Shown piece by piece: positions 43,030 to 51,642 of a DNA stretch of 64,000 bases. The stretch comes from Janthinobacterium violaceinigrum. Its GTDB lineage: Bacteria > Pseudomonadota > Gammaproteobacteria > Burkholderiales > Burkholderiaceae_D. The DNA lies in contig NZ_WFLI01000019.1 of the NCBI RefSeq assembly GCF_009208555.1, forward strand, positions 53,701 to 117,700. The letters are read 5' to 3'. The translations under genes were made by a program, and so were the position numbers. The notes beneath the pieces were generated by a model that had not been told where the DNA came from, did no database searches, and saw nothing but the letters and a program-made list of their open reading frames with translations. The stretch's first letter is position 1. The number at the start of each line of letters is the position of its first letter.

Positions 43030-45693
43030 ATGCCCACATCCCTCGCCGTGCCCGATATCGATCCGCAGGAAACCCAAGAATGGCTGGAGGCGATGCAAGC
43101 CGTCGTCGCCGTGGAAGGGCGTCCGCGCGCCCATTATTTGCTCGACCAGCTCGTCGATCTTGACGCCGCGCAGCACGGCGGCCTGCATGGCCGCGTTACC
43201 ACCGCCTATACCAACAGCATCGCCGCCGAGCGCCAGGGCGCGTATCCGGGCGACCTGGCCATCGAGCGCCGGCTGAACGCCTACATCCGCTGGAACGCCA
43301 TGGTGATGGTCTTGCGGGCGGCGAAACACTCGAACGTGGGCGGCCACATCGCCACCTACCAGTCGGCGGCCGTGCTGTACGACGTGGGGTTCGACCATTT
43401 CTTCCGTGGCCGCACGGAGCAGTTCGCGGGCGACCTGGTCTACATCCAGGGCCATTCCGCGCCCGGCATCTATGGCCGCGCCTATCTGGAAGGCCGCATC
43501 ACGGAAGCCCAGCTGGACAATTACCGCCGCGAAGCGGGGCGCGAGGGCCTGTCTTCCTACCCGCATCCGCGCCTGATGCCGGATTTCTGGCAATTTCCCA
43601 CCGTCTCCATGGGACTGGGCCCGCTGACGGCCGCCTACCAGGCCCGCTTCATGCGCTACCTCGAGTACCGTGGCTTGAAGGAACACCAGGGCCGCAAGGT
43701 GTGGGCTTTTCTTGGCGATGGCGAGATGGACCAGCCGGAATCGCTGGCCGCCATTGCGCTGGGCGGCCGCGAGCGCCTGGATAACCTGATCTTCGTGGTG
43801 AACTGCAACTTGCAGCGCCTCGATGGTCCCGTGCGCGGCAACAGCAAGGTCATCCAGGAACTGGAAGGCACGTTCCGCGCGGCGGGCTGGCATGTCATCA
43901 AGGTCATCTGGGGCAGTGGCTGGGATGCCTTGTTGCGGCAGGATACGAGCGGCTTGTTGCGCCAGCGCATGATGGAATGCGTGGATGGCGATTACCAGAC
44001 CTTCAAATCGCAGAGTGGCGCATATGTGCGCGAGCATTTCTTTGGCAAGTATCCGGCACTGCTGGCGCTGGTGGCGCACCTGTCGGACGACGAGATCTGG
44101 CAGCTGACGCGGGGCGGACACGACCCCGAAAAAGTCCACGCCGCGTATGCCGAGGCCATGTGCACGCCTGGCCGTCCCACCGTGATCCTGGCGAAGACCG
44201 TCAAGGGTTTCGGCATGGGCGAGGCGGGCGAAGGGCAGAACATCAACCATCAGCTGAAAAAGATGAGCGCCGATGCCGTGCGCGCGTTCCGCGACCGCTT
44301 CGCGCTGCCCGTCAGCGATGCCCGGCTGGAAGAGATGCCGTATCTGAAACCGGCGCCGGACAGCGAGGAGGCGCGCTACTTTGCCGCGCGCCGGGCGCAG
44401 CTGGGCGGCCATATCCCCGCCCGCATCGGCAAGGTGGCTCCTTTGCCCGTGCCGCCGCTGTCCACGTTCGCCACCCAGCTCAACGATAGCGGCGAGCGGG
44501 GCGCGTCGACCACCATGGCCTTCGTGCGCATCCTCGGCACCCTGCTGAAAGACCCTGCCTTGAGCAAGATTATCGTGCCCATCGTGCCGGACGAATCGCG
44601 CACCTTCGGCATGGAAGGCCTGTTCCGCCAGATCGGCATCCATTCCTACCTGGGCCAGCTGTACACGCCGCAGGATGCGGGCCAGCTCAGCTATTACAAG
44701 GAAGCGAAGGATGGGCAGATCTTGCAGGAGGGTATCAACGAATCGGGCGCGATTTCTTCCTGGATCGCCGCCGGCACGTCCTACAGCAACCATGGCCTGG
44801 CCACCATCCCGTTCTATATCTTTTATTCCATGTTCGGCCTGCAGCGCGTGGGCGACCTGGCGTGGGCGGCGGCCGATGCCCGCACGCGCGGTTTCCTGCT
44901 GGGCGCCACCTCGGGACGCACGACATTGATGGGCGAAGGCCTCCAGCATGACGATGGCCACAGCCACGTGCTGTCGTCCGTGATTCCCAACTGCATCTCC
45001 TACGACCCCACGTTTGCCTACGAGCTGGCGGTGATCATCCACGATGGCTTGCGCCGCATGTTTGCCGAGCAGGAAGACATTTTTTACTACATCACCTTGC
45101 TCAACGAAAACTATCCGCACCCGGCCATGCCGGCAGGGGCCGAGGTGGGCATCTTGCGGGGCCTGTATCTGCTGCAGCAAGGCCCGGAAGCGGCAGTGCG
45201 CGTGCAGCTGATGGGCAGCGGTTCCATCCTGCGCGAAGTGATCGCCGCCGGCATGCTGCTGCAGCAGGATTTCGGCGTGGCGGCCGATGTGTGGAGCGCC
45301 ACCAGCCTGACCGAAGTGCGGCGCGACGGCCTGGCCGTGCAGCGCTGGAACATGCTGCACCCGGACAGCGAACCGAAGGTGCCGTATATCGCGCAATGCC
45401 TGGCCGGCCGGCAAGGCCCCGTGGTGGTGGCCACCGACTACATGAAGATCGTCGGCGACCAGGTGCGCCCCTTTGTTGCGGACAGGCGCTTCGTTACCCT
45501 GGGCACGGATGGCTTCGGCCGCTCCGATACGCGCGAATCCTTGCGCACTTTCTTTGAAGTGGACCGCCACTTCATCGTCCTGGCCGCGCTGACGGCGCTG
45601 GCCGACGAGGGGCGGGTGGCGCGCAGCCTGGTGGGCGACGCCATCCGCAAGTACGGCATCGATGTGGAAAAAATCGATCCCGCATCCGTGTAA
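43030..45693 (+). CDS. Homodimeric 2-oxoacid (pyruvate) dehydrogenase E1 component
   Basis: 887 residues, the normal AceE length, from ATG 43030 (AGGAG 6 nt upstream; in-frame codons further up overlap the operators). TPP motif GDGEMDQPES...NCNLQ near 229-260, HSAPGIYGRAYLEGR, AKTVKGFGMGEAGEG, GRTTLMGEGLQHDDGHSH and the C-terminal LGTDGFGRSDTRE. It decarboxylates pyruvate or another 2-oxoacid and passes the acyl group to a lipoyl E2. No E2 or E3 gene is adjacent, so this is likely a second, MarR-regulated E1 apart from a main aceEF operon; 2-oxobutyrate dehydrogenase E1 of MdeB type is an alternative. The GST gene follows 19 bp downstream. Confidence 0.9.
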   Translation: MPTSLAVPDIDPQETQEWLEAMQAVVAVEGRPRAHYLLDQLVDLDAAQHGGLHGRVTTAYTNSIAAERQGAYPGDLAIERRLNAYIRWNAMVMVLRAAKHSNVGGHIATYQSAAVLYDVGFDHFFRGRTEQFAGDLVYIQGHSAPGIYGRAYLEGRITEAQLDNYRREAGREGLSSYPHPRLMPDFWQFPTVSMGLGPLTAAYQARFMRYLEYRGLKEHQGRKVWAFLGDGEMDQPESLAAIALGGRERLDNLIFVVNCNLQRLDGPVRGNSKVIQELEGTFRAAGWHVIKVIWGSGWDALLRQDTSGLLRQRMMECVDGDYQTFKSQSGAYVREHFFGKYPALLALVAHLSDDEIWQLTRGGHDPEKVHAAYAEAMCTPGRPTVILAKTVKGFGMGEAGEGQNINHQLKKMSADAVRAFRDRFALPVSDARLEEMPYLKPAPDSEEARYFAARRAQLGGHIPARIGKVAPLPVPPLSTFATQLNDSGERGASTTMAFVRILGTLLKDPALSKIIVPIVPDESRTFGMEGLFRQIGIHSYLGQLYTPQDAGQLSYYKEAKDGQILQEGINESGAISSWIAAGTSYSNHGLATIPFYIFYSMFGLQRVGDLAWAAADARTRGFLLGATSGRTTLMGEGLQHDDGHSHVLSSVIPNCISYDPTFAYELAVIIHDGLRRMFAEQEDIFYYITLLNENYPHPAMPAGAEVGILRGLYLLQQGPEAAVRVQLMGSGSILREVIAAGMLLQQDFGVAADVWSATSLTEVRRDGLAVQRWNMLHPDSEPKVPYIAQCLAGRQGPVVVATDYMKIVGDQVRPFVADRRFVTLGTDGFGRSDTRESLRTFFEVDRHFIVLAALTALADEGRVARSLVGDAIRKYGIDVEKIDPASV

Positions 45694-45712
45694 CTTTTTC
45701 AGGAGACTGATC

Positions 45713-46339
45713 ATGAAGCTGTATTACGCAACGGGCACGTGTTCGCTCTCGCCGCACATCGTCGCCATCGAGGCGGGCCTCGCGCTGGAACTCGAACGCG
45801 TCGATATCAAGGCCATCCCACGCCTCACGGAAACGGGCGCCGACTATGCGCGCATCAACCCGAACCTGTACGTGCCGGCGCTGGCGCTCGACGATGGCAC
45901 GATCGTGCTGGAGGGCACGGCCATCGTGCAATACCTGGCCGACCTGGCGCCGGCCAGCGGCCTGGCGCCGCCGCCGGGCACGCTGGCGCGCGTGCAGCTG
46001 CAGTCGTGGCTGGGCTTTATCGCCACCGAGCTGCACAAGGCTTACAGCCCCTGGCTATTCCACCCGGAATACGGCGCCCAGGCGCAGGACGTGGCCCGCT
46101 CGCGCATCGCCGCGCGCCTCGACTATGTGGAGCGGCAACTGGCGGCCGGCGGACCGTACCTGCTGGGCGAACGCTATTCCATCGCGGATGCCTATCTGTA
46201 CACCATCCTCGGCTGGTCGGCATACGCCCGGGTGGACCTGTCGGCCTTCCCGCAGGTCAACAACCTGATGGCGCGCGTGGGCGAGCGTCCCGCCGTGCGC
46301 GCAGCGCTGCGCGTGGAGGCGGGGCGGCAAGCGGCGTGA
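45713..46339 (+). CDS. Beta-class glutathione S-transferase
   Basis: 208 residues from ATG 45713 (AGGAG 7 nt upstream). Starts MKLYYATGTCSLSPHIVAIEAGL; Cys10 is the catalytic cysteine that marks beta-class bacterial GSTs. Thioredoxin-like N-terminal domain with NLYVPAL (cis-Pro) and EGTAIVQYLAD, all-helical C-terminal domain with the YSIADAYLYTIL N-capping box. It conjugates or binds glutathione in the cytoplasm. Probably co-transcribed with the E1 gene and under the same MarR control. sRNA copy 5 follows. Confidence 0.9.
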   Translation: MKLYYATGTCSLSPHIVAIEAGLALELERVDIKAIPRLTETGADYARINPNLYVPALALDDGTIVLEGTAIVQYLADLAPASGLAPPPGTLARVQLQSWLGFIATELHKAYSPWLFHPEYGAQAQDVARSRIAARLDYVERQLAAGGPYLLGERYSIADAYLYTILGWSAYARVDLSAFPQVNNLMARVGERPAVRAALRVEAGRQAA

Positions 46340-46372
46340 GCGGGCGGGGAAGGGAGCAGATATTGATAAATC

Positions 46373-46427
46373 ATATTTCCATCATCACAACATGCAATTG
46401 GATAGCTATGCTGCGATGCGGCATGAT
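46373..46427 (+). promoter_or_regulatory. Promoter of sRNA copy 5
   Basis: Upstream box ATATTTCCATCATCAC at about 46373, -35 TTGGAT at 46398-46403, 18-nt spacer, -10 CATGAT at 46422-46427. Confidence 0.55.
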
Positions 46428-46432
46428 GCGTC

Positions 46433-46493
46433 TGTCTCCTCTACTTCCTCACAGGAATTAGATTCAGCCCGCTCCCGCAGCGGGCTTTTTTTT
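46433..46493 (+). ncRNA. Predicted small RNA, five-member family, copy 5
   Basis: About 61 nt, very close to copy 4 (TGTCTCCTCTACTTCCTCAC, AGGAATTAGATTC) with terminator AGCCCGCT/AGCGGGCT and T8. Unlike the other copies it is followed by a gene in the same direction (46599), so it is not tied to a convergent 3' end. Confidence 0.68.
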
Positions 46494-46598
46494 GCCCGTT
46501 TTTGATGCGCAAACCTGCGCACGCTTGCTTGCCATCATCGCCATCGTGTTGCTTTTGTGCATGCTAAACTGGGCCGTCCCCAGAATAAGGTTGCACCC

Positions 46599-48188
46599 AT
46601 GCTAGATCTCTTCCGCCATACGCTGGAGTCCACGCCCATCCTCGCCCTGTTTCTCGTCATCGGCGCCGGCTATGCGCTGGGGCGCATCAGCGTGTTCGGC
46701 TTTTCGCTGGGCGTGGGCGGCGTGCTGTTCGCGGGGCTGGCGCTGGGCGCCTTCGCGCCCGGGTCCGTGCCGCCTCCGATGGTCGGCTCCATCGGCCTGC
46801 TGCTGTTTCTGTATGGCATAGGCGTGCAGTACGGCGTGCAGTTTTTTGCCGGCTTGCGCGGTGCGGGGCAGAAACACAATCTGATCGCCTTTGCCGCCGT
46901 CATGGGCGGCCTGGCCGTCTCCGTCTGGGGCGGCCAGTGGATCGATATCTCGCTGCGCATGGCCAGCGGCGTGTTTGCCGGCGCCATGACCAGCACGGCC
47001 GCCCTGCAGGCGGCGCTGGAAGCGTCGCACGGCAATGGCGACGCGGCCGTCGGCTATGCCGTCGCCTATCCGTTCGGCGTCGTGGGGCCCATGCTGGGCC
47101 TGTACCTGGCCGGGCGCATCTTGAAACCCGTGCTGACGCCGCCGCCGGCACCCATCGTCGTGTCGGAAATTACCATCGATGAAGCGACCTTGGCGGGCGC
47201 CGCCCTGTCCGAACTGGCCGATGGCCCGCTGGCCGGCGTGCAAGTGATCGGCGTGCGCCAGGGCCACCAGAACCGCTTGCCCGACCCGTCCCTGGTGCTC
47301 GGCGTGGGCGACGCGCTGATGGTGTCGGGCACGGTGGCGGGCGTGGAAGCGGCGCGCACGGCGCTGGGCCACCTGGACCCGGGCCGGCTGATGAAGGACC
47401 GCAGCGATTTCGACGGCACGGAAGTGTTCGTGTCGGACGCGGAAATCGTCGGCGTACCGCTGGGAGAATTGAACCTGGGCAAGGATTTCCCCCTGCAGAT
47501 CGCCTTCATACGCCGCGGCGACGCCATGATACTGCCCCATCCTTTCCTGACCCTGGAATTCGGCGACCGGGTAATGGCCATTGCGCCGGCCAAACATGCG
47601 GCCGACGTGCGCAAGCTGTTCGGCAATTCCATCACGGCCACGGCCGAGTTCAGCTATGTGTCGCTGGGCATGGGCATGGTGCTGGGCGTGCTGCTGGGCC
47701 TGGTGCCTATCCCCTTGCCGTGGATAGGCTCGTTCAGCCTGGGCCTGGCGGGCGGCCCGCTGGTGATGGCGCTGATCCTGGGGCGCCTGGGCAGGGTGGG
47801 CAAGATCAGCTGGCGCTTGCCGCTGTCGGCCAACCTGGTCATGCGCAACTATGGCTTGACGATTTTCCTCGCCTCCGTGGGCATGGCGTCCGGCCTGCCC
47901 TTCGTGCAGCAGGTGGGCGCCGACGGCTTGCCCATGCTGGCGCTGGGGGCCGTGACGGTGCTGGTGGTGGTAGCCCTTGTCGTAATCCTGGGCAAGGTCT
48001 TCCTGCGCCTGCCGTTTCCCGAGCTGCTGGGCATCGCGGCCGGCGCCACGGGCAACCCGGCCGTGCTCGTGTTCGCCAACCGCCTGGCCAGGTCGGACCG
48101 CCCGAACCTCGGTTACGCCATGATCTTCCCCAGCATGACCATCGTCAAGATCGTGGCCGTGCAGGTGCTGCTGCATCTGTATGGCTGA
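46599..48188 (+). CDS. AspT/YidE-type transporter (aspartate-alanine exchanger family)
   Basis: 529 residues from ATG 46599. Two Asp-Al_Ex membrane halves (about 1-180 with GRISVFGFSLGVGGVLFAGL and GVFAGAMTSTAALQAALEA; 365-529 with GLTIFLASVGMASGLPFV and GAATGNPAVLVFA) flank a cytoplasmic region with two TrkA-C-like domains (about 205-360; VIGVRQGHQNRLPDPSLVLGVGD, FPLQIAFIRRGDAMILPHP). Members include the aspartate:alanine antiporter AspT; the substrate here is unknown. It is monocistronic and convergent with the MFS gene, 12 bp apart. Confidence 0.88.
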   Translation: MLDLFRHTLESTPILALFLVIGAGYALGRISVFGFSLGVGGVLFAGLALGAFAPGSVPPPMVGSIGLLLFLYGIGVQYGVQFFAGLRGAGQKHNLIAFAAVMGGLAVSVWGGQWIDISLRMASGVFAGAMTSTAALQAALEASHGNGDAAVGYAVAYPFGVVGPMLGLYLAGRILKPVLTPPPAPIVVSEITIDEATLAGAALSELADGPLAGVQVIGVRQGHQNRLPDPSLVLGVGDALMVSGTVAGVEAARTALGHLDPGRLMKDRSDFDGTEVFVSDAEIVGVPLGELNLGKDFPLQIAFIRRGDAMILPHPFLTLEFGDRVMAIAPAKHAADVRKLFGNSITATAEFSYVSLGMGMVLGVLLGLVPIPLPWIGSFSLGLAGGPLVMALILGRLGRVGKISWRLPLSANLVMRNYGLTIFLASVGMASGLPFVQQVGADGLPMLALGAVTVLVVVALVVILGKVFLRLPFPELLGIAAGATGNPAVLVFANRLARSDRPNLGYAMIFPSMTIVKIVAVQVLLHLYG

Positions 48189-48200
48189 TTGCGGCCACAG

Positions 48201-49409
48201 TCAGTCTCTTGCAGGGCCAGGCTGCTTGTTGGCTTCAATAAAGTTGATGCCAAAAGACAGCAGCAAGGCGGCAGCGGCGCATCCTGCGGCAAGCCACAGG
48301 TTGGCTGAGAGGCCCAGCCTGTCCACGGCCTGGCCACCGGTCCACGCCCCGAGCGCAATGCCGATATTGAAGACACCGACATACAGCGCGGCGACGATCT
48401 CCACGGCACCGGGCGCCGCCTTCATCATCAAGGTCATCAGGCCGACCGATACGCCACCGTAAGCCAGTCCCCAGGCCAGCAACACCACGCCACCGCCGAT
48501 GCCGGAGTCGCCGATAGCCAGGAACAGCAGCGGCGTGAGCAGCAGGCCGCCCGAGATGGCGATGATGGTAGTCGCCGTGCGCCGCACGGCAACCATGCCC
48601 GCCAGGAAGTTGCCGAGGATGCCCGCGCAGCCATAGGCAAACAGCAGCGCGCCCAGCCATTGCGTATCAAACCCCGACATCGACAGCAGTAGCGGGCGCA
48701 CGAAGGTAAAGGCCATGAAATGGCTGCTCACCAGCAACAGGGTCAGAAGCAGCCCCGCTTGCAACTGCCTGTTGTGCAGCTGCCTGCCGAATTGGCGCAA
48801 GCTTGCCGCACCGGCAGCGGGCAGCGCGGGAATGACGGCCAGATGCAGCGCCAGTACCAGGCTGCTGAACAGCGCCATGACGCCGAACGCCCAGCGCCAT
48901 CCTGCAACCTCGCCGATTTGTGCGCCTAGCGGCACGCCCAGCACGGAGGCGGCCGCCACGCCACCGAAGATGATCGACGTTGCCAGGCCGATCGAGCGTG
49001 CCGCAACCAGCCGGGAAGCGAGGCCGCCGGCGATGGCCCAGATACCGCCCATGCAAAAACCGACGAGAACACGGGCAGCCAGCATCCACGCCATGTTCTG
49101 CGCCAGGGCCGAGGCAATGTTCGCGAGCACCAGTAGCGTCAGCAAACCGCACAGGATTTTGCGCCTGTCCAGGCTTCCTGATGCGAGCACGACCAGCGGC
49201 GCGAACAAGGCCGCCAGCAATGCTGGCAGCGAGATCATCAGGCCGGCGGTGCCCGTGGAGGTGCCCAGGGCGCCAGCAATCGGCGTCAACAGGCCGACCG
49301 GGAGCATTTCCGTCGTCACGACCGAAAAGGTGGCCATGCCGACGGCGCAGACCGCCAGCCACGGATGGCGGCCAGAGGATTCTGTGGAAGCGTGGTGAGA
49401 CGTACTCAT
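48201..49409 (-). CDS. MFS efflux transporter
   Basis: 402 residues from ATG 49409 (AAGGA 9 nt upstream). Twelve predicted membrane helices; the first half contains VVTTEMLPVGLLTPIA and the motif-A-like SGSLDRRKILCGL, and the fold resembles the AraJ/SotB/YdhP group of sugar and drug exporters. Substrate unknown. Divergent from the TetR gene with palindromic operators between them, so it is probably repressed by that protein and induced by its substrate. Confidence 0.88.
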   Translation of the reverse strand: MSTSHHASTESSGRHPWLAVCAVGMATFSVVTTEMLPVGLLTPIAGALGTSTGTAGLMISLPALLAALFAPLVVLASGSLDRRKILCGLLTLLVLANIASALAQNMAWMLAARVLVGFCMGGIWAIAGGLASRLVAARSIGLATSIIFGGVAAASVLGVPLGAQIGEVAGWRWAFGVMALFSSLVLALHLAVIPALPAAGAASLRQFGRQLHNRQLQAGLLLTLLLVSSHFMAFTFVRPLLLSMSGFDTQWLGALLFAYGCAGILGNFLAGMVAVRRTATTIIAISGGLLLTPLLFLAIGDSGIGGGVVLLAWGLAYGGVSVGLMTLMMKAAPGAVEIVAALYVGVFNIGIALGAWTGGQAVDRLGLSANLWLAAGCAAAALLLSFGINFIEANKQPGPARD

Positions 49410-49493
49410 GGGACATATCCTTGATTGATCATTCGATAAACGGCGTGTGTCCTGCTTGCAATGGGAACACGTCGCCGTGATAATACATACATC

Positions 49494-49551
49494 GCGTATG
49501 AATAGTATATATTCATACGCATTGTATGTAAACAATCATACGCTGCGTATG
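49494..49551. promoter_or_regulatory. Two TetR-type palindromic operators
   Basis: GCGTATGAATA-gtata-TATTCATACGC (49494-49520), a perfect 11-bp inverted repeat, and CATACGC-t-GCGTATG (49537-49551), a perfect 7-bp repeat sharing the core GCGTATG. They lie in the 155-bp gap between the MFS and tetR starts and would allow repression of both. Confidence 0.8.
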
Positions 49552-49564
49552 TAAGGAGAAAGCA

Positions 49565-50152
49565 ATGGTTCGCCGCACCCGTGTGGAAATGGAAGAAACC
49601 CGCGCATCGTTGCTGGCCACGGCCCGCAAAGTGTTCAGCGAGCGCGGTTATGCCGACACGTCGATGGACGACCTTACGGCGCAGGCAGGGCTGACGCGTG
49701 GCGCCCTGTATCATCATTTCGGCGACAAGAAGGGCTTGCTGCTGGCGGTGGTGGAACAGATCGACGCGGAAATGGATGGTCGCCTGCAAGCCATCTCCGA
49801 CGGCGCCGACGACTTGTGGGAAGGCTTTCGCAGCCGCTGCCGTGCCTATCTCGAGATGGCCGTGGAACCGGAAATTCAGCGCATCGTTTTACGCGATGCG
49901 AGGGCAGTCCTCGGTGGCGCTGCCCCGGACTCGCAGCGCCATTGCCTCGACTCGATGCAAAAGCTTATTCAGCAGCTGATTCAGCAAGGCATCGTGGCTG
50001 ACGCTTGCCCAGAGGCACTGGCTTCGCTGATCTACGGCAGCCTGGCAGAAGCGGCGTTCTGGATCGCAGACGGTGACGAAGGCAATGCGCGCTTGATAAA
50101 AGGCATTGCGGCATTGGAATTGCTGCTGCGGGGGCTGTTGCTGAAAAGGTAG
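49565..50152 (+). CDS. TetR/AcrR-family repressor
   Basis: 195 residues, AAGGAG 7 nt upstream. HTH at about 12-58 (LLATARKVFSERGYADTSMDDLTAQAGLTRGALYHHFGDKKGLL in parts), C-terminal ligand-binding helices (FRSRCRAYLEMAV, LIYGSLAEAAFWIAD). The C-terminal TetR_C pattern is that of efflux-pump repressors such as TtgR/AcrR-like proteins. It likely binds the two palindromes before it and controls itself and the divergent MFS gene. Confidence 0.9.
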   Translation: MVRRTRVEMEETRASLLATARKVFSERGYADTSMDDLTAQAGLTRGALYHHFGDKKGLLLAVVEQIDAEMDGRLQAISDGADDLWEGFRSRCRAYLEMAVEPEIQRIVLRDARAVLGGAAPDSQRHCLDSMQKLIQQLIQQGIVADACPEALASLIYGSLAEAAFWIADGDEGNARLIKGIAALELLLRGLLLKR

Positions 50153-50435
50153 TCGCGAAAAGCGGTATGGCCTCGCGATGAATCTTGGGCGTACGGCGGT
50201 TTTGCGTACGCGACCCTTTCGCAATCTCATCGATATCCTGTCGCGCACAGGGGCCACGTGCCAACGGCGGCATTCAGCCCGTTCTACCCGCTTTCCTTGC
50301 CGCACCTGCCCGCGTAAAACCCCTGGCGCTGCTCCCATTCTGTTGTACAATCCTTGAGAACGGTCGTGCTTTTTTGTGCGCTGAACTTCCTTGCGTGCAG
50401 TCATCACGGCAACCGATAAGAACAAGGAGACAGAC

Positions 50436-51626
50436 ATGGACCTGCATTACACGGCCGAGGAGACGGCGTTCCGCGACACGGTGCGCGCCTTCCTCGACAC
50501 CCATTTGCCGGCGGATTTGCAGCGCAAGGTGCGCCAGCATCTGCGGCTGAACCGCGACGATTACGTGCGCTGGCACAAGATTGTCGCGCAACAAGGCTGG
50601 GCCGCGCCGGCCTGGCCCGTCGAATACGGCGGCACGGGCTGGACGTCCGTTCAGCGCCATATCTGGGAAGACGAGTGCGCGCGCGCGGCCACGCCGCCCA
50701 TCCTGCCGTTCGGCGTCAACATGGTGGCGCCCGTCATCATGGCCTTCGCCAACGCGGAACAAAAAGCCTACTATTTGCCGCGCATTTTGAACTGCGACGA
50801 CTGGTGGTGCCAGGGCTATTCCGAGCCGGGCGCCGGGTCCGACCTCGCTTCCCTGAAAACCACGGCCGAACGCGACGGCGACCACTACATCGTCAATGGC
50901 CAGAAAACCTGGACGACGCTGGGCCAGCACGCGGACATGATCTTTTGCCTGGTGCGCACGGATAGCACGGTGCGCAAGCAGGAAGGCATCAGCTTCTTGC
51001 TGATCGACATGAAAACGCCGGGCATCACCGTGCGTCCCATCATCATGCTCGATGAAGAACACGAAGTGAACGAAGTCTTCTTCGACAATGTGCGCGTGCC
51101 TGTCAGCAACCTGGTGGGCCAGGAAAACAAGGGCTGGACCTATGCCAAGTATCTGCTGGGCCATGAGCGCACGGGCATTGCCGCCGTGGGCCGCTCCAAG
51201 CGCGAACTGACCTTCCTCAAGCAACTGGCCATGCAGCAAACCAAGCGCGGCGCGCCGCTGCTGCACGATCCCGCCTTTGCGGCCAAGGTTGCCACCCTGG
51301 AAATCGAATTGATGGCGCTGGAAATGACGGTGTTGCGCGTCATCAGCGAGGAAGGCAAGGGGCCGGGACCGCAGGCATCGATGCTGAAGGTGCGCGGCTC
51401 GGAACTGCAGCAGCAGCTGACGGAACTGATGGTGGAAGCGATCGGCCCGCAAGCCTTGCCGTTCGATCCATCGTTCCTCGACGGCAGCACGCCGCATGGC
51501 GCTGGCGGCGACGACCTGGCCGCGCCGCTGGCCGCGTATTACTTCAATTACCGCAAGACATCGATCTATGGCGGCTCGAATGAAATCCAGAAAAATATCA
51601 TCACGCAGATGATCCTGGGCCTGTAA
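50436..51626 (+). CDS. Acyl-CoA dehydrogenase (large-subunit PimC-like)
   Basis: 396 residues from ATG 50436 (AGGAG 6 nt upstream). N-terminal helical domain (ETAFRDTVRAFLDTHLP), FAD-binding beta domain with QGYSEPGAGSDLASLKT and GQKTWTT, C-terminal domain ending IYGGSNEIQKNIITQMILGL. Introduces a 2,3-double bond in an acyl-CoA with FAD; electrons go to ETF. Paired with a second dehydrogenase 16 bp downstream as in pimeloyl-CoA dehydrogenase PimC/PimD and related heteromeric enzymes for dicarboxylic, steroid or aromatic-derived acyl-CoAs. First gene of a four-gene operon. Confidence 0.9.
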   Translation: MDLHYTAEETAFRDTVRAFLDTHLPADLQRKVRQHLRLNRDDYVRWHKIVAQQGWAAPAWPVEYGGTGWTSVQRHIWEDECARAATPPILPFGVNMVAPVIMAFANAEQKAYYLPRILNCDDWWCQGYSEPGAGSDLASLKTTAERDGDHYIVNGQKTWTTLGQHADMIFCLVRTDSTVRKQEGISFLLIDMKTPGITVRPIIMLDEEHEVNEVFFDNVRVPVSNLVGQENKGWTYAKYLLGHERTGIAAVGRSKRELTFLKQLAMQQTKRGAPLLHDPAFAAKVATLEIELMALEMTVLRVISEEGKGPGPQASMLKVRGSELQQQLTELMVEAIGPQALPFDPSFLDGSTPHGAGGDDLAAPLAAYYFNYRKTSIYGGSNEIQKNIITQMILGL

Positions 51627-51642
51627 GCCAGAAGGAGACGAC

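Noticed and set aside
42985..45714. 909-codon minus-strand open frame
   Set aside because: Complement of the full-length E1 gene; no motifs.
32772..46493. CRISPR array
   Set aside because: The repeated units are 2-6 kb apart with genes between them and end in terminators; there are no regular spacers or cas genes.
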